From Aliihoeflea sp023389195 (GTDB lineage: Bacteria; Pseudomonadota; Alphaproteobacteria; Rhizobiales; Rhizobiaceae), in assembly GCA_023389195.1 (NCBI GenBank), contig JAEWET010000008.1, forward strand, positions 34,363-98,362: DNA of 64,000 bases, read 5' to 3'. Of the stretch, positions 36,371 through 45,773 are shown in pieces. The notes under the pieces were generated by a model. That model had not been told where the DNA came from and made no database searches. It saw nothing but the letters and a program-made list of their open reading frames with translations. How positions within the stretch are numbered: position 1 is the first letter of the stretch; each line of letters starts with the position of its first letter. The position numbers were made by a program, and so were the translations under genes.

Positions 36371-37171
36371 TCAGGCGACGTAGCTCAGCGGCTGGCCGGA
36401 TGACGGATGAGGCAGGATGCCCATCCGAAGGCCGTAGAGCGCTTCCAGCGTCCGGGGCTCAACGATCGCCTCCGGCGCGCCGCGCGCGACGATCCGGCCC
36501 CCTTTCAGCGCCACGAGTTCGTCGCAGTAGCGTGCGGCCATGTTGACGTCGTGCAGCACGATCAGCGCGGCAAGATCGCGCTCGCGCGTCAGGTCGCGCA
36601 CCAGCGCCAGCATGTCGGCCTGGTGGGCGATGTCGAGCGCGGAGGTTGGCTCGTCGAGGACCAGGCAGGCCGTGTCCTGCGCCAGCATCATCGCCAGCCA
36701 GGCACGCTGCCGCTCGCCGCCCGACAGGCTGTCGACCAGCCGGTCGGCGAAACCGTCCAGTTCCGTCCGCTCAAGCGCGGTCTCGACCTTGGCCGCGTCC
36801 TCGCGGGAGAACCGCCCGAGCGCGCCGTGCCAGGGAAAACGTCCGAGCGCGACGAGTTCGCGCACGGTCATTCCCTCGGCAGGCGGCGTGAACTGCGGCA
36901 TGTAGGCGACGTGTCGCGCAAATTCCCGCTCGCCGAAATCGGCGAGCGGGCGCCCGCCGAGCCGAATCGCGCCGGACGTCGGCCGCTGCTGACGCGCGAC
37001 AAGGCGCACCATCGAGCTCTTCCCCGAACCGTTCGGCCCGATCACCCCGGTCATGCGCCCGCGGTGCAATTCGAGCGAGACCGGCTGCAGGATCGAAACG
37101 GAACCGGCGCTGAAGGTCACGTCCTCCAGCGCCAGCAATCCTGCCTCGTTCGGCGTCTCGCTTTCAGTCAT
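36371..37171 (-). CDS. Iron-siderophore ABC transporter ATP-binding protein, FhuC type
   Basis: A 266-residue ATPase. Walker A GPNGSGKSS near residue 46, Q-loop MPQFTPPAEGMTV near 92, signature LSGGERQRAW near 145 and Walker B CLVLDEPTSALD near 165 are complete. The ATG at 37171 lies two bases after the receptor stop; the upstream frame is shadow. It drives the FhuB-type permease. Confidence 0.93.
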   Translation of the reverse strand: MTESETPNEAGLLALEDVTFSAGSVSILQPVSLELHRGRMTGVIGPNGSGKSSMVRLVARQQRPTSGAIRLGGRPLADFGEREFARHVAYMPQFTPPAEGMTVRELVALGRFPWHGALGRFSREDAAKVETALERTELDGFADRLVDSLSGGERQRAWLAMMLAQDTACLVLDEPTSALDIAHQADMLALVRDLTRERDLAALIVLHDVNMAARYCDELVALKGGRIVARGAPEAIVEPRTLEALYGLRMGILPHPSSGQPLSYVA

Positions 37172-37173
37172 CC

Positions 37174-39354
37174 TCACCAGCGCGCATGGGCCTTGAGCTT
37201 GAAGGAACGTCCTTCGCCGTAGGAGCATACCGCCATCCCCTGGCAGCTTGCCACGTAGGTCTCGTCGAACACGTTGGTCACGTTGAGCGACACGCCCCAA
37301 TCGTCCTTGTCGTAGCCGAGCTTCAAATCGACGAGGGCGACGGACGGCACTTTCAGCGTGTTCTCGTTGTCGACGAAGGAGGAGCCGACATAGCGCACGC
37401 CGGCGCCCGCCGTCATACCGTCATACCAGGCTCCGTCCTCGCGGAACGTATAGTCGCCGGAGACCGATGCCAGCACCTCCGGCACGATGAAAGGCGTGTT
37501 GCCGATCAGTGCGGTGTTCGCGTCCTCGGTGATCTCGATGTCATAGGCGGTCAGCCCGGCCGTCACCTTGAACTGCTCGGTCACGTTCACCTTGGCCTCG
37601 GCCTCGAAGCCGCGCGAGCGCACCTCGCCGATCTGGAGCTGCGTGAAGGCCGTGACGTTGGACGGCACGTTTTCGCGCGTCAGATCGAAGAGCGAGAAGG
37701 TGAACAGCCCGTCGATGAAGGTCGGCGCATACTTGATGCCGGCCTCGTACTGGACGCCCTCCTCGGGCGAGAACAGGTCGCCATTCGCATCGGTGCCGAT
37801 GATCGGGTTGAAGAAGCTTGCGACGCTCACATAGGGCGTCAATCCGTTGGCGAACTCGTAGGCGAGACCCGCACGGCCCGAAAGCTGGCCGTCGCTGCGC
37901 TTCTGGGTCAAATCCTGCGTGGGCGCATAGAAGGTCGGCCGGTCGCGGGCTTCGAGCCAGCCCTTGTCGTAGCGGCCGTTCAGCGTCGCGATCCAGCCGC
38001 CGCCGAACCGCATCTGGTCCTGCAGATAGATGCCGAGCTGGCGCTGGGTCAGGTCCTGGTTGGTATAGGAGACCGGATCGGTGAGCGGCGATCCATAGAC
38101 CGGATCAAACGCGTCGATCGGCGGTGTCGTGCCGAACAGGGCGGAGGACTGCACCTGGTCGATGTTGAAATGCTTGTAGTCGACGCCGGCGAGAATCCGG
38201 TGTTCGACGGGTCCCGTATCGACCGTCCCTTCGAGCTGGTTGTCGATCAGGAAGGTCGTCGAACGCGTCTGATGGGCGAAGTTGACGCGGTCGAGAAGAG
38301 TCGGGCTGCCTGCGACATAGCCATTGGCGTAGAGGAACTGCTCGTCAATGTCGGAAACGCCGAAGCGGGCGTTGGAGCGCGCCGTCCACTGGTTGTCGAA
38401 CGTATGTTCGAGCTCGTAGCCGACCGATCCCTGGCGCCGCTCGTAGAAGTCGACCGAAGGCTCGGTGAAGTTGGCATCGCGATCGATGCGGCCATAATTC
38501 ACGCCGCCGACGACGCGATCGACCACCGTGCCTTCATAGGGCAGGAAGCTGTCGCCATTGTGCGTTTCGTCGATATGCGTGTAGTTGCCGAAGATCGTAA
38601 AGCTGGTCAGCTCGTCCGGGCTGACGGTGATGCTCGGCGCGACGAAACCGCGCCAGCCCTCCTGGAAATCGCTATAGCCGCTCCCGCCCTGCACGCGGCC
38701 ATTGACGCGTAGCGCGACGGTCTCGTTGGCGACATCGGAAAAGTCGAAGCCGACATAGCCCTTACCGGCATCGTTGATGCCGCTCTCGACATATTTGTCG
38801 CGGCTGAAATCGGGGCGCTTGGACACGTAGTTGACGATGCCGCCCGGATTGCTGCCGCCATAGAGGACCGACGCCGGACCCTTGAGCACCTCGACCCGCT
38901 CGAGCCCGAACGTGTCGACGTAGAAGCCGCCGAAGGCGTAGCCGAAAAGCTGGAGCCCATCCATGTAGGCGCCGGTCTGCGTCGCCTGGAAGCCGCGAAT
39001 CCACAGCCAGTTGGTATCGGAATCGGTGCCGAAGGGCTGTGTGAAGACGCCCGGCGTATAGCGCAGCGCCTCGCCGACATTCTGCGCACCCATATCGTCG
39101 ATCTCGGTGCGACCGACGACGGACACCGCCTGCGGAATGGCCTCGATCTCGGTCGCCGACTTCATGCCGGTGCGCGTCGATCGCGCAACCACGCCTGTGA
39201 CGGGTCCGACACCGCCCGCCTCGCCGCCCTGCCCTTCGACGACGATCTCCTCGAGTTGCGTGGCCTGCTGCGCGGCCGCCTCGATCGCAGGCGCAATGGC
39301 AAGCGTCGCCACGCCGGCGGCGAGCATCAGTCGGTAGTGCGAACGAACGGTCAT
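37174..39354 (-). CDS. TonB-dependent siderophore receptor (FhuA/ferrichrome type)
   Basis: A 726-residue outer-membrane receptor: signal peptide to about residue 28, TonB box EEIVVEG just after, plug domain (VSVVGRTEIDDMGAQNVGEA, LERVEVLKGPASVLYGGSNPGG) and a 22-strand barrel ending in an aromatic residue. Two cysteines near the C-terminus (ASCQGMAVCSYGEGR) are typical of the ferrichrome/hydroxamate receptor group. First gene of the fhuA-fhuC-fhuD-fhuB-like operon. Iron-dependent control is expected but no convincing Fur, RirA or Irr box was seen in the 136-base gap upstream. Confidence 0.92.
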   Translation of the reverse strand: MTVRSHYRLMLAAGVATLAIAPAIEAAAQQATQLEEIVVEGQGGEAGGVGPVTGVVARSTRTGMKSATEIEAIPQAVSVVGRTEIDDMGAQNVGEALRYTPGVFTQPFGTDSDTNWLWIRGFQATQTGAYMDGLQLFGYAFGGFYVDTFGLERVEVLKGPASVLYGGSNPGGIVNYVSKRPDFSRDKYVESGINDAGKGYVGFDFSDVANETVALRVNGRVQGGSGYSDFQEGWRGFVAPSITVSPDELTSFTIFGNYTHIDETHNGDSFLPYEGTVVDRVVGGVNYGRIDRDANFTEPSVDFYERRQGSVGYELEHTFDNQWTARSNARFGVSDIDEQFLYANGYVAGSPTLLDRVNFAHQTRSTTFLIDNQLEGTVDTGPVEHRILAGVDYKHFNIDQVQSSALFGTTPPIDAFDPVYGSPLTDPVSYTNQDLTQRQLGIYLQDQMRFGGGWIATLNGRYDKGWLEARDRPTFYAPTQDLTQKRSDGQLSGRAGLAYEFANGLTPYVSVASFFNPIIGTDANGDLFSPEEGVQYEAGIKYAPTFIDGLFTFSLFDLTRENVPSNVTAFTQLQIGEVRSRGFEAEAKVNVTEQFKVTAGLTAYDIEITEDANTALIGNTPFIVPEVLASVSGDYTFREDGAWYDGMTAGAGVRYVGSSFVDNENTLKVPSVALVDLKLGYDKDDWGVSLNVTNVFDETYVASCQGMAVCSYGEGRSFKLKAHARW

Positions 39355-39490
39355 CTCGAACTCCAGTCAACCCCGCGAGGCCATCGGGCCGCGCCCTTAA
39401 AGTTGACCGTGTATCTCTACTTTAGCACGATGGATTGAACGTTCTTGACCGTTTTGCCTGATTTTGCGCCGCGCCGCCGCGTGCGGCGGC

Positions 39491-40417
39491 CTATGATGCA
39501 AAATTATCACTGCGATGATTTGCATGCGCGCGCCGCCAGGCGGCCGGGGTCAGCCCGGTGACGGACCGGAACACCCTGTTGAAATGCGCCTGGTCGGAAA
39601 AGCCGCATTGCGCCGCCACCTCGACGAGCGAGATCGGACGCGCAGCGATGAGCGCCTGGGCCTTGCGAATGCGCTCCTGCATGACGAAACGGTGCGGCGG
39701 CACGCCCGTCGCGGCCTTGAACGCATGGCTGAAATACGTGTCGGAAACGCCGACGAGCCTGGCAAGATCGCTGAGCCGCAATACGTCCGCGCAGTGCACG
39801 TCGATATATTCGAGAGCGACTTGAAGCTGCTTGCGCGACAAGGCGGGACCGCGCCGCGTCTGGTCCGGCCCGATGTCGAACAGGGCGCACAGCATGGCAT
39901 TCGCCAGCCCGTCGAAATAGAGGTCGTGGCTGCTCTCGTCGCTGCCGAGCGCCCGCGCCATCATCTGCGCCAGCGTCCAGACCCGATCATCCTCGATCGA
40001 CAGCCTCGGCTCGTCGAGAACCTTCACCGGCAGAGCCCTTCCGAACCTGCGCGTCAGGCCGGCGATGCTGATGTGCATGTCGAGATGCCGTAGCCTCAGC
40101 AGGCCGGAAACGGTGCCATGGGTCGGATGTCCGGCCGGCACATAGCTGAAGCCGTCGCCCAGTGGCGCGCCATAGGCTCGCGAGGTGCGGCCGTCACCGA
40201 GCACGAACGAACCGGACCCGCTCGCCGCGACGGGGATGAAGAGGCGCGGATCGGCGGCCACGTAGTCGCCGCGCGCGCCATCCGCGCAATCGACCTCCCA
40301 CAGATCGGCGACGATGCCGCTCCATGCTCGCCATTTCAGTTCGCCGACGACCGCGAAGCCCGAAATGCTGGCTTCCATGCGCGGACCGAACGCCTTGATG
40401 GAGGCGCTGTTTGTCAT
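39491..40417 (-). CDS. AraC-family transcriptional regulator
   Basis: A 308-residue regulator with a C-terminal AraC/XylS DNA-binding domain (about residues 205-300): LSDLARLVGVSDTYFSHAFK, the first helix-turn-helix, and LVEVAAQCGFSDQAHFNRVF, the second. The N-terminal ~190 residues would sense ligand. The ATG at 40417 follows GGAGGATC; the frame before it overlaps a receptor fragment and is shadow. It precedes the siderophore operon in the same direction, so activation by ferric siderophore is plausible, as for other receptor-linked AraC proteins. Confidence 0.9.
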   Translation of the reverse strand: MTNSASIKAFGPRMEASISGFAVVGELKWRAWSGIVADLWEVDCADGARGDYVAADPRLFIPVAASGSGSFVLGDGRTSRAYGAPLGDGFSYVPAGHPTHGTVSGLLRLRHLDMHISIAGLTRRFGRALPVKVLDEPRLSIEDDRVWTLAQMMARALGSDESSHDLYFDGLANAMLCALFDIGPDQTRRGPALSRKQLQVALEYIDVHCADVLRLSDLARLVGVSDTYFSHAFKAATGVPPHRFVMQERIRKAQALIAARPISLVEVAAQCGFSDQAHFNRVFRSVTGLTPAAWRRAHANHRSDNFAS

Positions 40418-40559
40418 AGCGATCCTCCGAATGCGCTCGATTGATGCCGGCCTGACCGATTCCGCGAACGATAGCACACCACGCCGCTCGACGTGCGGGA
40501 GATGCCGCACCGCGATGGCGGCGGCATCCTGCCTGGGCGGGCGTCCACGCTCCGGGCGA

Positions 40560-40883
40560 CTAGAAGTCGAACGACGCGGACAAAGTGAAGGTGCGCGGCG
40601 CGCCTGTGGCGAGAAATCCTCGGGCGGACGACGCCCAGTAATTCTCGTTGAACACGTTCTCGATATTGGCGCGAAGCTCGACCGGCTTTCCATGCGGTCC
40701 TTCCAGCGCGTAGCGCATGCCGATGTCGAAGCGCGTCCAGTCGTCCACCTTCTGAGTGTTGGCCTGATCGTAATAGGTGCTGCCGCCATAGACGGCCTGG
40801 CCGGTCAGCGTCAGCCCCGGCGTGACCCACGGCAGATCGTATTCGCCGTAAAGGCTGAGCGCCGTCCGGGGCGCGCCCGGCAC
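40560..40883 (-). pseudogene. C-terminal remnant of a second TonB-dependent siderophore receptor
   Basis: About 107 residues match only the last barrel strands of a siderophore receptor (LYGEYDLPW, GLTLTGQAVYGGSTYYDQAN, RFDIGMRY, ANIENVFNENYW, ending TLSASFDF). Full receptors are near 700 residues, so plug, TonB box and signal are missing. The open frame starts at a GTG immediately next to the 3' end of tRNA-Ser, with no Shine-Dalgarno site. It is not a duplicate of the complete receptor at 37174-39354. Probably a relic left by recombination at the tRNA. Confidence 0.85.
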
Positions 40884-40884
40884 T

Positions 40885-40974
40885 TGGCGGAGGGAGTGGG
40901 ATTCGAACCCACGGAGACATTGCTGCCTCGCCGGTTTTCAAGACCGGTGCCTTAAACCGCTCGGCCATCCCTCC
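40885..40974 (-). tRNA. tRNA-Ser (anticodon TGA)
   Basis: A 90-base serine tRNA with encoded CCA (40887-40885): acceptor GGAGGGA/TCCCTCC, D arm GGCCGAGCGGTTTAAGG, anticodon loop CTTGAAA between CCGGT and ACCGG, a long class II variable arm, T arm GTGGGTTCGAATCCCAC. It reads UCA and related serine codons. Its 3' end touches the receptor remnant. Confidence 0.96.
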
Positions 40975-41131
40975 GCTGTCGGTGCCAATGTGCGGCAGAC
41001 GAGGCATTTAGGTGATCCGGCCCGCAGCGGTCAACATCTGCGTTCGACCCTTGCGACACCGGGCGCCGGCGCTATGTTGCCGTTCCTATCGGAACACGGC
41101 CGCACCGATGCGCGGCGCAAGAGGGGCGGGC

Positions 41132-42103
41132 ATGACGGCCAGGGGCAAGACGGACATCGACCACGAGCTTTTGAAGAAGGTGGTCGACGGGATCGCGATC
41201 GAGATCGGCAATGCGACCGAATGGGGCAAGGCCGCGGATTACATTCCGGAACTCGCCAAGGTCGACACCCGGCAGTTCGGCATCGCCGTCCTGACGCGCG
41301 ACGGCCAGATGATCGCCGGCGGAGCGTCCGACACGCAATTCTCGATCCAGAGCATTTCCAAGGTCTTCGCGCTGACGCTTGCCCTCAAGCTTCATGGCGA
41401 GAAGGTGTGGAAGCGCGTCGGCAAGGAGCCGTCGGGCGATCCCTACAATTCCATCGTCGACATGGAGCGCCACAAGGGCATCCCGCGCAATCCCTTCATC
41501 AATGCCGGCGCGCTCGTGGTCGACGACATGCTGCTCGACGGGCGAGATGGCGACGACATTCCAGACACGGTGCGCGACTTCATCGCGGAGTTGATCGGCG
41601 ATGGCGAGATCGGCATCGACGAGGACGTCGTCGCCTCCGAGCACACGTCCGGCTACACCAACAAGGCGCTGGCCAATCTGGCGAAATCCTTCGACAACCT
41701 CACCCACGAGGTCGACGACGTGATGCACATCTATGTCCGCCAGTGCGCCGTCGCCCTCTCCTGCAGCCAACTCGCGCGCGCCGGCCGCTATCTGATGCTC
41801 GACCGCGAGGACATCGACGACAAGGTCTCGAAGGAAGACGCCGAGCGCGCGCGTCGCGTCAATGCGATCATGCTGACCTGCGGCCAGTATGACGGCTCGG
41901 GCGATTTCGCCTACCGCGTCGGCCTGCCGGCGAAAAGCGGCGTCGGCGGCGGCATCCTCGCCATCGTGCCGAATACGGCATCGATCGCGGTCTGGTCGCC
42001 CGGTCTCGACGCAAACGGCAATTCGCTTCTGGGAACGCTCGCGCTTGAGCGGCTGTCGAAGCGCATGGACTGGTCGATCTTCGGCGCCATCCGCCGCGTC
42101 TGA
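41132..42103 (+). CDS. glsA: Glutaminase
   Basis: A 323-residue serine-dependent beta-lactamase-fold glutaminase hydrolysing glutamine to glutamate and ammonia. The catalytic motif is SIQSISKVFALT (Ser-x-x-Lys), followed by GDPYNSI, NPFINAGALVV, HTSGYTNKALA and the closing KSGVGGGILAIVP. Length is right for the GlsA family. The ATG at 41132 follows AAGAGGGGCGGGC; the upstream frame is shadow. It is divergent from tRNA-Ser and followed at five bases by a methyltransferase gene. Confidence 0.94.
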   Translation: MTARGKTDIDHELLKKVVDGIAIEIGNATEWGKAADYIPELAKVDTRQFGIAVLTRDGQMIAGGASDTQFSIQSISKVFALTLALKLHGEKVWKRVGKEPSGDPYNSIVDMERHKGIPRNPFINAGALVVDDMLLDGRDGDDIPDTVRDFIAELIGDGEIGIDEDVVASEHTSGYTNKALANLAKSFDNLTHEVDDVMHIYVRQCAVALSCSQLARAGRYLMLDREDIDDKVSKEDAERARRVNAIMLTCGQYDGSGDFAYRVGLPAKSGVGGGILAIVPNTASIAVWSPGLDANGNSLLGTLALERLSKRMDWSIFGAIRRV

Positions 42104-42108
42104 CAATC

Positions 42109-42855
42109 ATGTCCCTCATTTTCGATCACATCGCCGAGCTGAATGCCGAGCGGCCCTGGGGCCGCGTGCTTGACGCGGGGACGGGCATCAACTCGCTGCG
42201 CTGGCTGCGCACCCTGCCCGCCGAGGACCTGACCGCCGTCACCGGCGCCGACCTGATGGTCCGGCGCATGCGCGATGCGCTCGGCCCCTCGCCCGCGCAC
42301 GAGCGCATCCTCACCGGCAACTGGGCCGATTCGGCCTTTCTCGCCGGAAAGACGTTCGACACGGTCGTCGCCGATTATCTGATCGGCGCAATCGAAGGCT
42401 TCGCGCCCTATTTCCAGGAAGCGATGATCGCCCGGCTGCGCCAGCTCACGGCGGGCCGGCTCTATCTCGTCGGGCTCGAACCCTATGTGGTGGAAAAGCC
42501 GAAGACGCCGGCCGAGGACGTCGTGTTCCGGATCGGTCGGCTTCGCGATACGTTCCTGCTTCTGTCGGGCCAGAAGCCCTATCGCGAGTTTCCCCTGGCA
42601 TGGATCGAGGAAAGGCTGGCAGCCACCGGCTTTGCCGTCGTCGCCGCCAGACGGTTCCCGATCCGCTACCGCGCGCGCTTCGTCAACGCCCAGCTCGACA
42701 TGTGCGTCAACCGGCTTCACCTCGTTCACGAAGATCTGCGCGCCCCCCTCGCCGCCCATGTCGAGGCCCTGCGAAAGGAGGCCCTGGCGCTCGAAGCCCG
42801 GCTGGATGGGCTGCGCTGCGGCTTCGACTACGTGATCGCCGCCGAACCCCGTTAA
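42109..42855 (+). CDS. Class I SAM-dependent methyltransferase-like protein
   Basis: A 248-residue protein. VLDAGTGINSLRWL near residue 20 is a SAM-binding glycine motif, VTGADLM the acidic end of strand 2 and FDTVVADYLIGAIEGFAPY the motif-II region. The remainder has an amphipathic C-terminal helix. Target unknown. It follows glutaminase closely and may share its transcript. Confidence 0.75.
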   Translation: MSLIFDHIAELNAERPWGRVLDAGTGINSLRWLRTLPAEDLTAVTGADLMVRRMRDALGPSPAHERILTGNWADSAFLAGKTFDTVVADYLIGAIEGFAPYFQEAMIARLRQLTAGRLYLVGLEPYVVEKPKTPAEDVVFRIGRLRDTFLLLSGQKPYREFPLAWIEERLAATGFAVVAARRFPIRYRARFVNAQLDMCVNRLHLVHEDLRAPLAAHVEALRKEALALEARLDGLRCGFDYVIAAEPR

Positions 42856-42892
42856 GCTGCACATATTTGTCAGTGAAATCGCCCACTTGCGG

Positions 42893-42922
42893 CGATCCGG
42901 TCCGCTCCTGTTCGCGTAAAGC
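42893..42922 (+). promoter_or_regulatory. Candidate ECF sigma-E type promoter before photolyase
   Basis: CGATCC (42893-42898), an 18-base spacer, then TAAAGC (42917-42922), about 45 bases before the photolyase ATG. From memory the ChrR-controlled sigma-E of Rhodobacter uses TGATCC and a TAAG-type -10; this differs by one base in the -35. It has the same layout as the candidate before the ChrR-like gene at 55311. Confidence 0.4.
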
Positions 42923-42968
42923 AGAGCATTGCTCGACAAAGACACGCACAGGACCTGCTTCCCGACCG

Positions 42969-44429
42969 ATGGCATCCGAACACCACACATCAAACCGGCC
43001 TGCGCTCGTCCTTTTCCGTCATGATTTGCGGCTGGCCGACAATGGCGCCTTGCGCGCCGCGGTCGACAGCGGCCGGCCGGTCGTTCCGGTCTTCGTCTTC
43101 GACGAGATGAGCGAAGGCGTGCGGCCGATCGGCGGCGCGCGCCGCTGGTGGCTGCACCATTCGCTCGAAGCCCTCGCCGCCGCCTTGAAGAAGGCCGGTG
43201 CCGAACTCGTGCTGCGCGCCGGTCCGATGGCGGATGTCGCCGCCGACCTCGTGAAGGAAACCGGCGCCGAAGCCGTCTATTGGAACCGGCGCTACGATCC
43301 GCCGGCTATCGCCGCCGACACGGAAATGAAGTCGCGCCTCGTCGAAAGCTCCATCGAAGCGCAAAGCTTCGATGGCCATCTCCTTCATGAGCCCTGGCAG
43401 GTGAAGACCAAGACCGGCGGCTTCTATAAGGTCTACACACCCTTCTGGCGCGCGATGACGGCGGAGATCGCCCCCCGCGAGCCGGTCCCGCGGCCGCGCG
43501 AGATCAAACCATTCGCAAGGACGGTGAAATCCGAAAAACTCGCCGACTGGAAGCTTTTGCCGGAGAAGCCCGACTGGGCCGGCGGACTTCGCAGGATGTG
43601 GCAGCCCGGCGAGGACGGCGCGCATCAGGCGCTCGATGCGTTCCTGTCCGGCCCCATCAAGGGCTATGGCGAAAACCGCGACCGGCCCGATTTCCACTCC
43701 ACCTCGCGCCTGTCGCCCTACCTCGCCCATGGCGAGATCACGCCGTTCCAGATCTGGCACGCGCTCGAAACACGCAGGATCGACGCCGCGCCCGGCGATG
43801 TCGAGAAGTTCCGCAAGGAAGTCGCCTGGCGCGAATTCTCCTACCACCTCCTCTTCCACAACCCGGACCTCGGCGCGACCAACTTCAACCGCGACTTCGA
43901 CGCCTTCGCCTGGAAGAAAGACCCGAAAGCCCTACACGGCTGGCAGCGCGGCCAGACCGGCTATCCGCTGGTGGATGCCGGCATGCGCCAATTGTGGCAG
44001 ACGGGCTGGGTCCACAACCGCGTGCGCATGGTCGTCGCGTCCTTCCTGGTCAAGCATCTCCTGCAGGACTGGCGTGCCGGCGAGGCCTGGTTCTGGGACA
44101 CGCTGGTCGACGCCGACCCCGCGAACAACACGGCAAGCTGGCAGTGGGTCGCCGGCTCCGGCGCCGATGCCGCCCCCTATTTTCGCGTCTTCAACCCCAT
44201 GCTCCAGGGCGAAAAGTTCGACCCCGACGGCAAATATGTTCACGAATTTCTGCCAGAGCTCCAGGGCCTCGAGGGGGGCGATCTGCAGGCGCCGTGGACT
44301 GCGTCCAAAGACACACTTTCGGCGGCCGGGGTGAAACTCGGCACCGATTATCCCGTACCTGTCGTCGACCATTCCAAAGCCCGCGACCGGGCGCTTGAAG
44401 CCTATCAAGAGATGCGAGGGAATTCATGA
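42969..44429 (+). CDS. phrB: Deoxyribodipyrimidine photolyase
   Basis: A 486-residue FAD enzyme that repairs cyclobutane pyrimidine dimers with blue light. N-terminal antenna domain: LVLFRHDLRLADNGAL. C-terminal FAD domain: TSRLSPYLAHGEITP near residue 245, EVAWREFSYHLLFHNPD near 285, RQLWQTGWVHNRVRM near 340 and DADPANNTASWQWVAGSG near 385; the tryptophans of the electron-transfer path are present. The ATG is at 42969. It is coupled by ATGA to the flavin oxidoreductase, heading a four-gene operon. Confidence 0.95.
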   Translation: MASEHHTSNRPALVLFRHDLRLADNGALRAAVDSGRPVVPVFVFDEMSEGVRPIGGARRWWLHHSLEALAAALKKAGAELVLRAGPMADVAADLVKETGAEAVYWNRRYDPPAIAADTEMKSRLVESSIEAQSFDGHLLHEPWQVKTKTGGFYKVYTPFWRAMTAEIAPREPVPRPREIKPFARTVKSEKLADWKLLPEKPDWAGGLRRMWQPGEDGAHQALDAFLSGPIKGYGENRDRPDFHSTSRLSPYLAHGEITPFQIWHALETRRIDAAPGDVEKFRKEVAWREFSYHLLFHNPDLGATNFNRDFDAFAWKKDPKALHGWQRGQTGYPLVDAGMRQLWQTGWVHNRVRMVVASFLVKHLLQDWRAGEAWFWDTLVDADPANNTASWQWVAGSGADAAPYFRVFNPMLQGEKFDPDGKYVHEFLPELQGLEGGDLQAPWTASKDTLSAAGVKLGTDYPVPVVDHSKARDRALEAYQEMRGNS

Positions 44430-45766
44430 ACATCGTTCCGATCAGCCGAACGAATGACGGCCGCAAGAAGATCGCCGTCATCGGCTCCGGAATTTCGGGC
44501 GCATCGGCAGCCTGGGCGCTGCGCGACGTCGCGGAGGTGACGCTGTTCGAGGCCGACGCCCGCCCCGGCGGCCACACCGCCACGGTCGACATTGACTATG
44601 ATGGAACGCCGGTTTCGGTCGACACCGGCTTCATCGTCTACAACGAGCACAACTACCACGATCTGACCGCCCTCTTCACGCATCTCGGCGTCGCCACGCA
44701 TGCGAGCGACATGGGCTTCTCGCTCTCGCTCGACGGCGGCAAGCTCGAATGGAGCGGCCAGAGCTACGCGTCCATCTTCGCCCAGCGACGAAACCTCTTC
44801 TCGCCGCGCTTCTTGAAGATGCTCGGCGAAATCCTGCGCTTCAACAAGCAGTGCGTCGCCGACCGCGACGGCGGCCGCCTCGCCGGCATGACCATCGGCG
44901 ACTATCTCGTCGAGCGCCGCTTTTCGCCTGGCTTCCGCGACAACTACCTGATCCCGATGGCCGCCGCGATCTGGTCGACCCCGCGCATCAAGATGCTCGA
45001 CTACCCGGCCGCGACCTTCGTCAATTTCTTCCAGAACCACCGCCTCATCCATCACGAGCGCCCGATGTGGCGCACGGTCACCGGCGGCGCGAAAACCTAT
45101 CTGGAAAAGCTGCTCGCCCCGCTTCAGGGCCGCGTGCGGCTCGCGAGCCCCGTCGAGACAATCATCCGCGACGCGCTCGGCGTCACGATCTGGGCCAAGG
45201 ACGCCGCGGCCGAGCGCTTCGACGCCGTCATCGTCGCCACCCATTCCGACCAGGCGCTCAAGCTCCTCGGCGATGCCTCGCCGCTCGAGCAGACGATCCT
45301 CGGCGACGTCCACTACCGCCCGAACCGCGTCATCCTCCACCGCGACCAGAGCCTGATGCCGCGCCGCCGCATCGCGTGGTCGGCATGGAATTACCTGCGC
45401 GCCAGCGGCGACGAGGAAGAGCGCGAGGTCTCGGTCACCTACTGGATGAACCGTCTGCAGGGCATCGATCCCGCCAAGCCCCTCTTCGTTTCGCTCAATC
45501 CCGCCGTCGACCCCGCGTCCGAAACCGTTTTCGGCGAATGGTCCTACGAGCACCCCCAGTTCGACGCCCGCGCGCTCACCGCGCAGTCGCGTCTCGACGA
45601 GATCCAAGGCACGCGCCACACCTGGTTCGCCGGCGCGTGGACCGGCTACGGCTTCCACGAAGACGGTCTTCGCTCCGGCCTTGACGCGGCCGTGACCCTC
45701 GGCGCTACGATACCCTGGCCGCGCGGCGAGACCGGCGTCGCCGAACTGCCGCTGGCCGCCGAATAG
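44426..45766 (+). CDS. FAD-dependent amine-oxidase-like oxidoreductase
   Basis: A 446-residue flavoprotein with an N-terminal dinucleotide motif (IAVIGSGISGASAAWAL, residues 16-32), an acidic residue ending strand 2 (LFEAD) and GGHTATV, then a substrate domain (FLKMLGEILRFNK, PMWRTVTGGAKTYLEKL) and a C-terminal FAD motif near FAGAWTGYGFHEDGLRSG. It belongs to the NAD(P)-binding Rossmann/amine-oxidase group that sits beside DUF1365 and cfa genes in many proteobacteria; in Rhodobacter such genes modify membrane fatty acids (furan-type) under singlet oxygen stress. Function here is inferred from that. Confidence 0.85.
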   Translation: MNIVPISRTNDGRKKIAVIGSGISGASAAWALRDVAEVTLFEADARPGGHTATVDIDYDGTPVSVDTGFIVYNEHNYHDLTALFTHLGVATHASDMGFSLSLDGGKLEWSGQSYASIFAQRRNLFSPRFLKMLGEILRFNKQCVADRDGGRLAGMTIGDYLVERRFSPGFRDNYLIPMAAAIWSTPRIKMLDYPAATFVNFFQNHRLIHHERPMWRTVTGGAKTYLEKLLAPLQGRVRLASPVETIIRDALGVTIWAKDAAAERFDAVIVATHSDQALKLLGDASPLEQTILGDVHYRPNRVILHRDQSLMPRRRIAWSAWNYLRASGDEEEREVSVTYWMNRLQGIDPAKPLFVSLNPAVDPASETVFGEWSYEHPQFDARALTAQSRLDEIQGTRHTWFAGAWTGYGFHEDGLRSGLDAAVTLGATIPWPRGETGVAELPLAAE

Positions 45767-45773
45767 GCAAACG

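Noticed and set aside
39355..39490. Iron box (Fur, RirA or Irr type) before the siderophore receptor
   Set aside because: Only GAACGTTC and weak AT-rich stretches were found, not a convincing match to any known iron-responsive motif.
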